Below, piece after piece: positions 11,163 through 23,115 of a stretch of DNA of 64,000 bases; the stretch's first letter is position 1, and each line of letters starts with the position of its first letter. The notes beneath the pieces are model-generated. The model was not told the DNA's origin and did not search any database. It was given only the letters and a program-made list of their open reading frames with translations. The stretch is taken from positions 5,906,968 to 5,970,967 of the forward strand of contig OZ025221.1 in the NCBI GenBank assembly GCA_964019055.1, read 5' to 3'. This stretch comes from Anthopleura xanthogrammica (lineage: Eukaryota; Cnidaria; Anthozoa; Actiniaria; Actiniidae). Made by a program: the position numbers and the translations under genes.

Positions 11163-13342
11163 ATGAATATCATATCGTATTTTCTTGGTATTACAATTCA
11201 CCTCTGGGTAGTACAAGCAAAGCAAAACTATACTAAAGACGATACAGTTCAGGTAAGTCCAAAACTTTACTTGTTTTTGAAGTCCGCTCTAAAAACACAA
11301 ATTAATATTGAATAACACGGGGGTGTGTGGGCAAAATCATGTGATTACTGTACTAAAAAAAATATTATCTATGTAATTCTAAGATGTTGGAGTTATGTTT
11401 TCACCTTGATTTTTTTATTTCACTTTTGCTGTTCAGTGTAAATTGAGATCTCGAAACGAACAAATTGATATTTCAAGCTTTAGTAAATAGTTATGTACTG
11501 AAATAGTGAAGTGCATTGGTGAAACTAGGATGTCGATCGTGGAAAGAACGACTTAGGAACGTCAGATTCTGTGTGTGTGTCCTTCTCTTCTGATCTCAAA
11601 AGTTTTCTTGCTGGATTCTATTGTCTTCAGTTTGAACTGAGAAGACGACTGAAAAAATATCAAAATTGAAAAATCTCTCTAACCGGATGGTGTGAAGTGT
11701 GTTGTGTCAGCAGCACTTTTGATAACTAAGTTTGTGACAGAGCTAGGATGTTGGAGTGCGGTTATTATTGAAAAACGCAGTAACAAGATGCTTTAGAACG
11801 TGTATCTCTGGAGGACGAAGGAATGACAAGAAGAGGAAGAGAAGTATTCCTCCCTGGTTCTTCCTCCGCTCTCGGGCACCGACAATAAACACAGTTTAAT
11901 AGTGGCCATGTATTTTTTTCCATCGATAGAATCCTCGCGCAGCACAACCTACCACAGGACAAGGAAACCCATTATGGTACTATTTTGTCATAGCAGTTGG
12001 AGTACTACTTCTCATTACCTTGGTCGTCATTCTCTACATAAACGGAAAACGCCGAGCCATGAGAAGAAGACGACGACGCGCAGAGCGTCCGACAATGCAC
12101 ATCAGTGTTCCTGTACGAGGAACGTTTTCTTCTCTTATGGGGGATGCCGCGGTTGATGTTGTTGCAGTGAACGCGTGCACTACAGGGAGACCGCATCTCA
12201 AGGCTAAAATTCTGCAGACATTCAATGAAGAGGAAAGATTTGGAAGTTCAATCGTGACCAGCAACATTGACAATGATGATGGCAGTGACGACGCACTTGG
12301 TGCCTTGGAAGACTATGTCAATACCAAGGGTCTTAACTATGGACAAGACTCTTGCGCATTGGTTTCGCAGCCAGATTTCAAGGGAAATCATAACACAAAC
12401 ACGCAAAATATGCCGGGGAGATTCGATTGCGCAGCTTCAAAGAAAATGCCTTTCATCCCTCCGGCTATCTCTGTAGAGCTCGTCCGAAAACAAAGCGAGA
12501 AAGGCTCTCAAATCGAAAGAGGAAACAGAAACAGACCGCACGGAACTCTTTCCCCCGACTGGGGCAGCAAGAAAGAAGAACTGATGTATGAGAATCAAAA
12601 CTCCGCCTCTGTTCGGGCAGCTAAATCCTTAAGCAATTTTAGAGACCAAGAAGCTAGACAGCAACCTTTATACATGAATAATAACCAAGTCTTACTCATG
12701 AAGAAAGAAAAATCTGGTGAAGATTTCAGTAAGAACCAACAGATGCCAGACCTGCCCATCAAACAAAAACTAAGACGAACAGATGGACTTGGAGCGCAGA
12801 CCAAAACCTGGGAAAAAGGAAGAAGCCCAAACTATGAGAATTTTTTAGGAGGCGACTGCGTGGGTGGGTCGTGGCATCGAGGCGCGATGTATCAAAAGAA
12901 TAAAAATAAAGCTCATCTTATTGGTCAAGGTGCAAAAGGTAGCAATCTAAAGGATGACACAGACTATGAGAATGTAATGTCTGTTGGGGGGGATTTTTTA
13001 ACGCGAAAAACACAGAAGATGTCAACGTCCTGTGGCTCTCAAGATGCGCCGAAGGTTACGCTACTTGAATCTCGAAGGCGAGGTGCTGGGTTCTCAAGAG
13101 AGGATAACAAGGCTGTACGACGTAGTAGGTCAAACGTTGAAGCAATGCTTAAACACCCCGATTATGGACGAGGTGTGGTAGAAAGTAGAGAGAATATTAG
13201 CAGTGAAAATCACCAAACAAACACTGAAAGTCTTATGCACTTGCTGGGATTACCGATGAAGACTAGTTGTTCAGATCAAGTGCAAACATTTGAAGATGAT
13301 GATTATCTACCAATGGATGACTACGATGATAACCGTGCATAA
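11163..13342 (+). CDS. Single-pass membrane protein with multiple tyrosine SH2-type motifs (adaptor-like)
   Basis: Exon 1 (11163-11252) encodes a signal peptide (MNIISYFLGITIHLWVVQA) and a few extracellular residues, ending in a GTAAGT donor. Exon 2 (11930-13342) continues in phase 0, giving 500 aa. The ectodomain is only about 25 residues after cleavage. A membrane segment spans about residues 45-67 and is followed by a very basic stretch (KRRAMRRRRRRAE, 70-82). The ~430-residue tail is disordered and carries tyrosines at Y159 (YVNT), Y250 (YENQ), Y278 (YMNN), Y332 (YENF) and Y376 (YENV). All five are YxN motifs, the Grb2-type SH2 consensus. Y489 (YLPM) is YxxM, the PI3K p85 consensus, set in an acidic C-terminus. 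This is the layout of transmembrane adaptor proteins such as LAT or LAX. No palmitoylation CxxC is visible after the membrane segment. Orthology is not claimed; function is inferred from motifs. Confidence 0.75.
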
Positions 13343-13934
13343 TCTCTGCCATTTGATTCCGGCTTAAGATCTCTAAAGTAACTAAGTCATGGTTTTTTAC
13401 TTCATACTACTCACGCCTTAATTGGACAATTAGTCCCTTCTAGATGGTCAACGCCGCAAAAGCATCAGTTATAAATAACGATGTAACTGAAAAAATAATC
13501 GGATAGTTTACAGTTTAAAACATAGAAACTTTGAGCCAGACTGAAAAAGTAATTATTATTTTTAGAACAGGAAGGAAATGATGTGTGATATGAGCTCTCT
13601 GAAAGATTGCGTGATGACATACCGATTTGATTGGCAGCTCCACGAACATTTTACCTTCTGTAAATATATACGAGTTAAAAATAGTTTCGTTTGCATTAGA
13701 TGTTTTTATTAATTGTCTAAGATAAAAACTGTCTAGACTTATTCCTAGTCTTCAACGCAGTCGCTGTTCTTGTTGTTAGGTAACCTTTCTCCAAAAAGAA
13801 AGCTTTACATTACGACATGATTATCAGCTGCTTAATTAGACTAGATTGTTCCATGCGTATTTAAATCAATTTTCATATAAATACATAATATAATAATGAA
13901 AATATTCCTTATTCATCAACTTATTCATCTATAA
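13343..13934. other. 3' flank of the adaptor-like gene
   Basis: AT-rich non-coding DNA between the stop codon and the minisatellite. No recognisable gene or repeat. Confidence 0.4.
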
Positions 13935-15440
13935 AATGATGCGCATGTGACGTGGACTATGAATGATGCGCATGTGACGTGGACTAAGAATGATGCGCAT
14001 GTGACGTGGACTATGAATGATGCGCATGTGACGTGGACTATGAATGATGCGCATGTGACGTGGACCATGAATGATGCGCATGTGACGTGGACTAAGAATG
14101 ATGCGCATGTGACGTGGACTATGAAATGATGCGCATGTGACGTGGACTATGAAATGATGCGCATGTGACGTGGACTATGAATGATGCGCATGTGACGTGA
14201 ACTATGAATGATGCGCATGTGACGTGGACTAAGAATGATGCGCATGTGACGTGAACTATGAATGATGCGCATGTGACGTGGACTAAGAATGATGCGCATG
14301 TGACGTGAACTATGATTGATGCGCATGTGACGTGGACCATGAATGATGCGCATGTGACGTGGACTAAGAATGATGCGCATGTGACGTGGACTATGAAATG
14401 ATGCGCATGTGACGTGGACTAAGAATGATGCGCATGTGACGTGGACCATGAATGATGCGCATGTGACGTGGACTATGAAATGATGCGCATGTGACGTGGA
14501 CTAAGAATGATGCGCATGTGACGTGGACTATGAAATGATGCGCATGTGACGTGGACTATGAATGATGCGCATGTGACGTGGACTATGAAATGATGCGCAT
14601 GTGACGTGGACCATGAATGATGCGCATGTGACGTGGACTAAGAATGATGCGCATGTGACGTGGACCATGAATGATGCGCATGTGACGTGGACCATGAATG
14701 ATGCGCATGTGACGTGGACTATGAAATGATGCGCATGTGACGTGGACCATGAATGATGCGCATGTGACGTGGACTAAGAATGATGCGCATGTGACGTGGA
14801 CCATGAATGATGCGCATGTGACGTGGACTAAGAATGATGCGCATGTGACGTGGACCATGAATGATGCGCATGTGACGTGGACTAAGAATGATGCGCATGT
14901 GACGTGGACCATGAATGATGCGCATGTGACGTGGACTATGAATGATGCGCATGTGACGTGGACCATGAATGATGCGCATGTGACGTGGACTAAGAATGAT
15001 GCGCATGTGACGTGGACCATGAATGATGCGCATGTGACGTGGACTAAGAATGATGCGCATGTGACGTGAACTATGAATGATGCGCATGTGACGTGGACTA
15101 AGAATGATGCGCATGTGACGTGGACTATGAATGATGCGCATGTGACGTGGACCATGAATGATGCGCATGTGACGTGGACTAAGAATGATGCGCATGTGAC
15201 GTGGACCATGAATGATGCGCATGACATGTGGACTATGAATGATGCGCATGTGACGTGAACTATGAATGATGCGCATGTGATGTGGACTATAAATGATGCG
15301 CATGTGACGTGAACTATGAATGATGCGCATGTGACGTGGACTAAGAATGATGCGCATGTGACGTGGACCATGAATGATGCGCATGACATGTGGACTATGA
15401 ATGATGCGCATGTGACGTGGACTATGAATGATGTTCAGAT
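13935..15440. repeat. 27-bp minisatellite with TGACGTGG in most monomers
   Basis: About 55 head-to-tail monomers of roughly ATGATGCGCATGTGACGTGG + ACTATGA. Variants alternate ACTATGA, ACTAAGA and ACCATGA, and some monomers carry one extra A (28 bp). Because 27 is a multiple of 3, several long ORFs run through both strands; these are by-products of the repeat. Most monomers contain TGACGTGG, and a minority TGACGTGA or TGATGTGG. Confidence 0.97.
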
Positions 15441-16470
15441 GATGTCAGATGATGCGCATCTGATATGGACCATAAATGATGTTCATGATGATGTGCATTG
15501 ATCTGATATGGACCATAAATGATGTTCATGATGATGTGCATTGATCTGATATGGACCATAAATGATGTTCATGATGATGCGCATCTGATATGGACCTTAA
15601 ATGATGTTCATGATGATGTGCATTGATCTGATATGGACCATAAATGATGTTCATGATGATGTGCATTGATCTGATATGGACCATAAATGATGTTCATGAT
15701 GATGCGCATCTGATATGGACCATAAATGATGTTCATGATGATGTGCATTGATCTGATATGGACCATAAATGATGTTCATGATGATGTGCATTGATCTGAT
15801 ATGGACCATAAATGATGTTCATGATGATGCGCATCTGATATGGACCATAAATGATGTTCATGATGATGCGCATCGATCTGATATGGACCATAAATGATGT
15901 TCATGATGATGCGCATTGATCTGATATGGACCATAAATGATGTTCATGATGATGCGCATTGATCTGATATGGACCATAAATGATGTTCATGATGACGCGC
16001 ATCGATCTGATATGGACCATAAATGATGTTCATGATGATGCACATCGATATGATATGGACCATAAATGATGTTCATGATGACGCGCATCGATCTGATATG
16101 GACCATAAATGATGTTCATGATGATGTGCATTGATCTGATATGGACCTTAAATGATGTTCATGATGATGCGCATTGATCGGATATGGACCATAAATGATG
16201 TTCATGATGATGCGCATCTGATATGGACCATAAATGATGTTCATGATGATGCGCATCTGATATGGACCATAAATGATGTTCATGATGATGCGCATTGATC
16301 TGATATGGACCATAAATGATGTTCATGATGACGTGCATTGATCTGATATGGACCATAAATGATATTCATGATGATGCGCATCGATCTGATATGGACCATA
16401 AATGATGTTCATGATGATGTGCATTGATCGGATATGGACCATAAATGATGTTCATGATGATGCGCATCTT
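15441..16470. repeat. Related ~37-43-bp minisatellite
   Basis: Monomers read approximately ATCTGATATGGACCATAAATG + ATGTTCATGATGATGCGC, with a TTGATCTG/TCGATCTG length variant. They share GATGCGCAT and TGGACCATRAATGATG with the 27-bp array to the left, with a transition near 15420-15470, so the two arrays probably have a common origin. The TGACGTGG word of the first array is replaced by TGATATGG here. Confidence 0.95.
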
Positions 16471-17059
16471 GCATAGACGCATGCATATCACCTGACCTTC
16501 CTCTACAAATCCCATTACCCTCTGATAACAAGAAATTACAAAGGAGAGCTTATAGAAACAACATCACCTATTTATTTGCTATTGAATGTTACAAAGAAGA
16601 GCGATTTTAAACATTTAGGCCATAATTGTAACGAAAAGTCAAACATTTTAAAAGACAATCGAGAAGTAGGTAATTTAAAATGAATAGTAATACCCAAGAT
16701 CGATATTATAGCCGGCTAGTAGAAGCGAGAAAACAACAGTCAAGTATAATAAAATAAAATTACAAAATACTGCAATAATATTGGTATAAATTCACTAAAA
16801 TCAAGCCTTGGGTAGCCCGTGTGCCAAAAGAATCCCTTGCTCCAGTACTCCTGGCGCGTATGTTCCGCGTTGTGTTGGCGTTCGTCCCTATGGTCTTTGC
16901 GCAATGGAACCTACCAGAATATCACAGGAAGACCAAGCAATATCATGCAAGATAACCGAGGCGCGCAATAATAAATGATTTGATTTTTATCTGTCACTTT
17001 ATCTAACGTGGGCTTCCTGTGCTGGAGCGAGGCAATCACTGGCAGCTTTGGGCGGGGGA
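16471..17059. other. 3' flank of the gene at 17060
   Basis: AT-rich, with AATAAAAT-type words near 16750 and 16970 on one or other strand. No coding signal or known repeat. Confidence 0.4.
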
Positions 17060-17827
17060 TCATAATTCATCATGTCTTCCTCGTCCTTCAGCAAGGATCG
17101 CAGACAAGACGTCCAAGTCTTCAAGTCGCTTCTTCAACTCTTTTTTATCTCGAATCTTTCTTGCTTCCTCAAGGTAAAATTGTAAAGTCTCACTGATAGC
17201 GAAGTTTCCATGGAAACGGCTACTGCCCCCCTCCAAGTCTAACGCACGCATTTCAATCTCTCTTTGGAAATCTTCCACATCTTCTAATCGCTCATATCGT
17301 CTCTTACGCATGTCTCTTCGCACTTCCGCGGGAATGTGGTGGTCCATCCTTTCTTCCCAAGGTTCAGGGGGGATGAATTCATTTTCAGTTAGCTCCTTCA
17401 TACGAATTTTACGAACTTCTCTTCGTAGTCTTTCCGGGTCTCTTATATCGAGGAGTCGGTCGCGAAGTCTTTTGCGTTTATCCTCATCCATGTCTCCGGA
17501 GCCTTCTCGGTCATCGCGTCGGTATCTTCCGTGACGGTGACGGCCTCTCGACTGTTCTTCGGCCTGCTCTCGGATTAGTCTCTGAATTTTATCGGAATCC
17601 CTTTCTTCTTCGTCTTTTTCTTCTTCGTTTCGTTCTGGTTCTGGAGTTTTAGGTTTTTTCTTTTCTTTAAGAGCTTTTTTCTTTTTCTCTTTTTTCTCGG
17701 ACTTTTTCTTTACTTCCTCTTCTGTTTCGTCTCCACTGTCTCTCTTTTCTTCTGGTTTTATTTTATTTTCTGTTTTTTCATCTTTCTCTTTAATTTGGGT
17801 TTCGTTTTTCTCGTCCTTCTGAGGCAT
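17060..17827 (-). CDS. Unrecognised highly charged helical protein
   Basis: A continuous 255-aa ORF starting MPQKDEKNETQIKEK. The N-terminal ~95 residues are almost entirely Lys/Glu/Asp and disordered. The remainder is Arg/Glu-rich and predicted helical, with a more specific-looking core (EFIPPEPWEERMDHHIPAEV, then FHGNFAISETLQFYLEEARK) at about residues 150-235, ending GRGRHDEL. No membrane segment, zinc finger or catalytic motif is seen. The ORF could extend four codons upstream only through non-ATG codons. It stands alone between the minisatellites and the canopy gene. The acidic/basic repeats in the first half would fit a nuclear or cytoskeletal scaffold, but I do not recognise the family. 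Confidence 0.65.
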   Translation of the reverse strand: MPQKDEKNETQIKEKDEKTENKIKPEEKRDSGDETEEEVKKKSEKKEKKKKALKEKKKPKTPEPERNEEEKDEEERDSDKIQRLIREQAEEQSRGRHRHGRYRRDDREGSGDMDEDKRKRLRDRLLDIRDPERLRREVRKIRMKELTENEFIPPEPWEERMDHHIPAEVRRDMRKRRYERLEDVEDFQREIEMRALDLEGGSSRFHGNFAISETLQFYLEEARKIRDKKELKKRLEDLDVLSAILAEGRGRHDEL

Positions 17828-18449
17828 CGTCTCGTTCAAACAATCTGAAAAAAAAATTTTTTTTTTACTTGACCGAGAGGCTAAAAAAATTGGGTTTCAT
17901 CTGTTTTGAAATTTTTCTTTTAACCAAGGCCATCCTCATTATTTTTTTTTTGTTTTCCGCGCCCGACCGAGCCTTATTTTCAGAAATCAGGAATAAAATA
18001 TAAAATCGCTATTGTTAACACAACTTTATCGAGTTATTGAGTTTCTGAGCTGGTAAATGGGCCAATTAATTTTTATTCTTTTATTTCTGTGCATTGTGTG
18101 CTGATTTCGGTGAAGACACCACTGGCTTTTCGCCATTATTAGCGCAAACAAGGCATACTCCTCACCCATTTTTATTTGTTTTTATAGATTTTTTTCCCCC
18201 GACTGAACAACCCACCCGTGCGAGACTCGACTCAGGGCGACGGGAAACGAAGAAAAAAAATGATGGCCTAACAGCAGGAAGGCAAACTGCAAGAAAGCAC
18301 ATTTATTTACATATCGCAAAAGTAGTTTACTTCATTCAATCTTACTTTTATCAAGACAAACAAAAGTTTAAAACTCTTGATAGAAAAAGAAGCGACTCTA
18401 ACAAAAACGATAAATTAGACTTCGAAAATGTATCCGGGATAACAGAAGG
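17828..18449. other. Intergenic
   Basis: Upstream region of the gene at 17060 and 3' flank of the canopy gene. T-rich, no recognisable element. An open stretch at 18094-18453 (plus) is of low complexity and unsupported. Confidence 0.4.
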
Positions 18450-21212
18450 TTAATGTGTTACACAAGCTGTTCTATTACCATCTTCTCCCTCATCTAAGAC
18501 TCTTTCGACACAAAGCCAGTCCGTCAAATTCGTATCGGGCAGTTTCCAGTACCAAGTACTTATTTCATCCTCGTACATCTCAACCATTTGTTCACACTAT
18601 CGAAGAAAAAAAATACAATTTATTTTTAAATCAAAATGTTACCAAAAATGATATAAAAATATAGCGAAATCACCATTTGAAAAATAATTTCTTGTGGGTC
18701 AAGTTATAATCTTTTCTGTTTGTAAGTATTATGGAAAGAGATGAGTTTGTGTTGAGTTTATTCCAAATAATTCAAGTTTATAAGCCAATGAAGCGTTGCC
18801 ATTTGGCTAGTTAATTATTTCATCAAGCGAGAAATTGTTCTTTTCATATTCATTGTTTTCATTGTTCTCATTTTGTGAAAAAAGTTAGTAAAAATTCATC
18901 TAAAAACAAAATTTTTCAAATGCAATAACCCATTTTTTTTACTTAGGTATGACATAGCTATGAACTGAGATGGCCAGAAGTTAAAACTGTGAACTTTAAA
19001 TATTAATTTTTTATTTTCAAAGTCAATATTTATGTATGAGAGGGACAGATGTTTATTCTGACAATAGCATACAGAAGTCTTTTATTGTTAACAAACCCTG
19101 TTTTTGAGTCGGGTCACTTCAGCATCCGGAGAATCCCACATTTGATCAGGAAATCCAAGATCCACTTTCACGCCTCGTTTCTTTAGACCTTTTAATGTCC
19201 TGAATGTCATACTCTCAACTAATAAAATGGAAAAGAATAAAAAGAATATTGATTGGAACCCTCACATGAGGTTTCTGTTTTACTAATGACTTTTCTTATA
19301 AGAAATTTATAAAAAATCTATAAATAAATAAATAAGAAAAGATTGATGAATCCATATGATATATATGAGAAAAAATCTTATACATAAAAACATCATACAA
19401 GGGAAAGATCATAAGGGTAAGTTTTCAAGCAACACTCGTGATCAAGCTGTTGCATAAAATCCAATTTAAATAGCAATGACTTGAGGTGGGGTATCAATAT
19501 AATCTAGAATTGGAAGCTACTCAGCTAGTCTATCACAATCATAAATTTAATAACCTTTGAGGAGCCTGATGAATATGCATGTAAATGAGAAGATTTGTTC
19601 AAAACAGACCCTTTTGGCTTGGGTGTAAGGTTTTCCCATTTCAAACCATATGTCATTCCCTAGAGTATCATGGATAAAACTCAAACAACGAACCTTATTC
19701 CCAAGGGAACGACACTTGGTCTGTTCAAATAGAAAAATATTTCGCCTATGCTAAATGGGTATATTAATGCAGGTGAAACTTATAAAAAAATGTTTTAATT
19801 TATTCATTGAGTAATCAACACCAAGACAGATTCAAAGCTTATCAAAAAGCACAAAAAATTCAGAGATAAAGAAGATAATTTTGTTTTAATTGTTTATGAA
19901 CCCACCTTTTTCATATCTCAGAGACAGGGGTTTGTCTTTATGAACTTTGTAATCTAAAACATTTGAACAGGCATCTTCTAGAGCTTCTACTAATCTCAAT
20001 TCTCTGAAAAAAAGAGTGCAAATTTGCATGAAATGTTGAATGTGCTTCAAGATGTGGATTTTAGTAACTAACTGTTAGTCTCACTAGCTATAAATACCCA
20101 ACTGGGAAACACATTTACATATGACATGTTTGAATCCTATTAAGGATGATTGTTTTCTTTAAAAAGGGAAAGAAGGCTGACAGTCCATTGACAGGTTTAT
20201 TCATCAATACTTCAGAAAATAGATTCATATAAAAATATTAACTTCGAATGAATGAAATACTGCAATGAAAGGAATAATATCAAGAAAACATATATAGATC
20301 TTGATTAATTTATTCAGGCCAAAAAGAAATACTTACGATTGCTTATAAGGAACTTTTTTGGGTTCTTTTTGAAATACTTGTCCCATGTAAAGAACTTCTC
20401 TTTTTTTACCAGATCTCCCAAGCTCTTCCGATAATTCTCTTGTCATATGCTTGCAGACTGAATTAACAGGGAGATATAATTAGAATGAAAAGTTATAAGC
20501 TTTGTCAACCTTATGTTAATTTCCTAGCTATTTGCCGCAGGAAGACATACTCAAAGTTACTTGAGTTTCGAAGAATCAAGACACGATATTGACAGACAAA
20601 TATAATTCTTTTTCTTTGAGTACTGCAGATGACTTTGAATTCAGGAACACTTTTGAAAATCTTGCATTATTTGTCCACTTGAAGAAAGAAACAGATGGCT
20701 TATAGACTGTATATTGGGAATAGATTTTTGAAAGAATTTAAAACTCTTAATATTTTAACAAATATATCTCTAAATGTAATATCGTGTGAGCTTGGTATAT
20801 TTTTACATGTTGTAAGTATACCAAAAATATCTTGACAAATGAGTGAGTTTTGGTCACACAAATATATTCATTTTTCTGGTTTTGAAATAGAAATATTTGT
20901 TTCCAAAAAGTTTAGAAGATTTTACTTAAAAAGTAGAAAATAAGCTTAATTCAGCATCTAAAGAAAGCTTAAAATGGGCTTTAAAAAGCTTAAATGAAGC
21001 CCCAAACGTTATAGAGTTTTTCGCAATTATTTCTGCTAAATAAGGCGAGAAAAATATATAAAAAAAACCAGGTTTCAATGATATTTTTGTAATAGATATC
21101 TCTTGTATTTACCGTGGCATTTCGTAGGAAGTTTTTCTTCTTTTTCGTCAAGATATGCATTGATTTTCCAAACGATGGACAAAAAAACCGCTAAAAAATA
21201 AATCCCTCTCAT
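18450..21212 (-). CDS. Canopy-family ER saposin-like protein (CNPY3/4-like)
   Basis: Canopy proteins are ER-resident, saposin-fold proteins; vertebrate CNPY3 and CNPY4 assist folding and surface delivery of Toll-like receptors. Five exons join in frame: 21212-21113, 20457-20337, 20003-19906, 19218-19097 and 18596-18450. The protein starts with a signal peptide (MRGIYFLAVFLSIVWKINA), then KLPTKCHVCKHMTRELSEEL with the CxxC pair of the saposin fold. Next come GRSGKKREVLYMGQ, VPYKQSELRLVEALEDAC, the cysteine-bearing LDYKVHKD, and GVKVDLGFPDQMWDSP. The last exon opens CEQMVEMYEDEISTWYW and ends RTACVTH. Order and cysteine spacing match CNPY3/4. No KDEL-like ER-retention signal is seen at the end. 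It is divergent from MRPL27. Exon joins are by eye; the family call is strong. Confidence 0.88.
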
Positions 21213-21589
21213 CTCTCTGAAGATGGCAAGAACCAAATGCACAGCAGAAAACGGGAATCGGAATAAAACTAGTAAACATTATTGTTAATTCTGCACCTGG
21301 TTGTCCTTCCAGATGGCAAAATGTGAACTAAACAATCAAAATCCCCAGGCGTTCCTGTCAGTTCCGGTTCTCATGACCTTATTAGGAAAACATCAGAAAA
21401 TCTTATACTAAAAATACATCCTAGATATTATTTATAGATAATTAGACGAAAATTGATTGGAAAAAATGTCAGAAGAGTTTCATTTTTTTTTTTCCATTTC
21501 TTTTTCATTTTTTCTTTTAGTTTTTGACGCTGATATTATCTACCGCAGGCTCAAGTTTAGTTTCCAGTCTCTCGTAGTTACCATCCAAA
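21213..21589. promoter_or_regulatory. Divergent promoter of canopy gene and MRPL27
   Basis: Only 377 bp separate the two start codons. The MRPL27 ATG sits in CCAAAATGGCGGCC, which doubles as a YY1-like AAnATGGCGGC word, typical of housekeeping and mitochondrial-protein genes. No TATA box is evident. Confidence 0.5.
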
Positions 21590-23115
21590 ATGGCGGCCTG
21601 CACGCCTGGTTTCTATTTCTTGACCAGATTTAGAACTCAAAATAACCTTGTTAATTCTTGTAAGTTCTTAGATATTTTTATTTTTTTTATTTTTATTTTT
21701 AGTTGGATTACAATCTATACTTACTACTGGCTTGACAACACAGTGTATTATTCTTTAGATCTGACGAGAATGATGTATTTTTAAAAGCCATGTCACATGA
21801 ATTTTGATGTTAAATAAGCTTAAACTTTATGTATTTTTCAGGGTTGCCTCTTATAAATTGTGCACGAAATGCAAGCAAAAAAGCTGCCGGAAGTACAAAG
21901 AATCAAGGAAAGAACAAGAAAGGGAAGCATTTGGGTGTTAAACGTAGAGAAGGTATGAAATCCAATGGTTATTTTTATATATTAACTTTGAGGTCTGTGG
22001 TATTGTTTCATTGATAAATTTATGCACTAATTTTATCGTAGGTGAACGTGTTATTCCTGGAACGACTCTAGTCACACAAAGAGGATATAAATTTCATCCA
22101 GGTGTTAATGTAAGTGAATATATGATGAGGGGGACGTAAAGCTTCAGGGTGATGCGGTATCGCCTTATTTTTGGTGCAGTTTTATGGTCATTTTTATTTC
22201 AACCTGCAGTATTGCAGTTTTATGAGACTACATTGTTTGCGGTTATGAATCTTAGGCTGGGGTAATTAGTGAAAGACTACATGTTCTGTTTTATTAAAAG
22301 CAAGACCAACGCAAGTGTTGCGGTGTTGCAGTTTTTAACTTTTTTCTGTGCGGTTTTGCAGTATTCAAACTGACCTTACCCCCTCACTAATCTATGTAAG
22401 ACACGACAGCAGCATTAGCAACAACAACAACAGCAGCAATAACAGCAGCAGCAACAATAACAGCAACAACGAAAGCAGCAGTAACAACAACAGTAGCAGC
22501 AATAGCAGCAACAACAGCAGCAACAACATCAGCTACAACAGCAGCAACAACAACAGCAACAACAACAGCAACAACAGCAGCAACAACAGCAGCAACAACA
22601 AAAGCAGCAGTAACAACAACAACAGCAGCAACAACAACAGCAACAATAGCAGCAACAACAGCAACAACAACAGCAACAACAACAGCAACAATAGCAGCAA
22701 CAACAGTAGCCAAAACAAAAGCAGCAGTAACAACAACAGCAGAAATAACAACAGTAGCAACAGCAGCAACAACAGTTACAACAAGAAGCAACAACAAAAG
22801 GAGCACTAAAAACATTTAGAAACAAAAGGTGCTTGTGCATTGCCAATTGTTAATTCCTTAGTTAATCTGTCATTTAATTTCCAGGTTGGAGTTGGACGTG
22901 ACCATACACTGTTTGCACTGAATGAAGGGATAGTCCGATATAAGAGGGAACTATTAGATCCTTATCCATGGGCGCTTGGAAGAAAAGGACCAATTCATGA
23001 AAGAAAATTTGTCCATGTTTTAGAAAAAGAGCCCAAATCAGCTCCAGAACTTGTTCTTGTCCAGCAACCACAGATGTCAACTTCACAGAAGCCAACAAGT
23101 GAAAACATTGCCTGA
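21590..23115 (+). CDS. MRPL27: Mitochondrial ribosomal protein bL27m
   Basis: bL27 is a large-subunit ribosomal protein that approaches the peptidyl-transferase centre; this is the nuclear-encoded mitochondrial form. Four exons: 21590-21659, 21842-21952, 22042-22109 and 22885-23115 (480 nt, 159 aa). The N-terminus (MAACTPGFYFLTRFRTQNNL) is a plausible mitochondrial presequence. The L27 core follows: [53 protein letters not shown], then IVRYKRELLDPYPWA and KFVHVLEKEP. These match bL27m motifs (ASKKxxGSxKN, VGVGxxxxLxAxxEGxVRY). Intron 3 is inflated by a CAG/CAA-type microsatellite. The exons are short and all splice phases agree. Confidence 0.95.
22409..22800. repeat. AAC/AGC trinucleotide microsatellite in MRPL27 intron 3
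   Basis: About 390 bp of interspersed AAC, AGC and occasional AAT, AGT or AAA triplets. It is open in all frames (poly-Asn/Ser, poly-Val/Ala, poly-Leu, poly-Cys), which is a composition effect; the interval lies within an intron. Confidence 0.95.

Noticed and set aside
13947..16356. Many ORFs of 60-268 aa on both strands inside the minisatellites
   Set aside because: Monomer length divisible by three keeps frames open; the peptides are pure repeat in several frames at once.
22348..22846. Poly-Asn/Ser, poly-Leu, poly-Val/Ala and poly-Cys ORFs
   Set aside because: They are all readings of one trinucleotide microsatellite inside MRPL27 intron 3.
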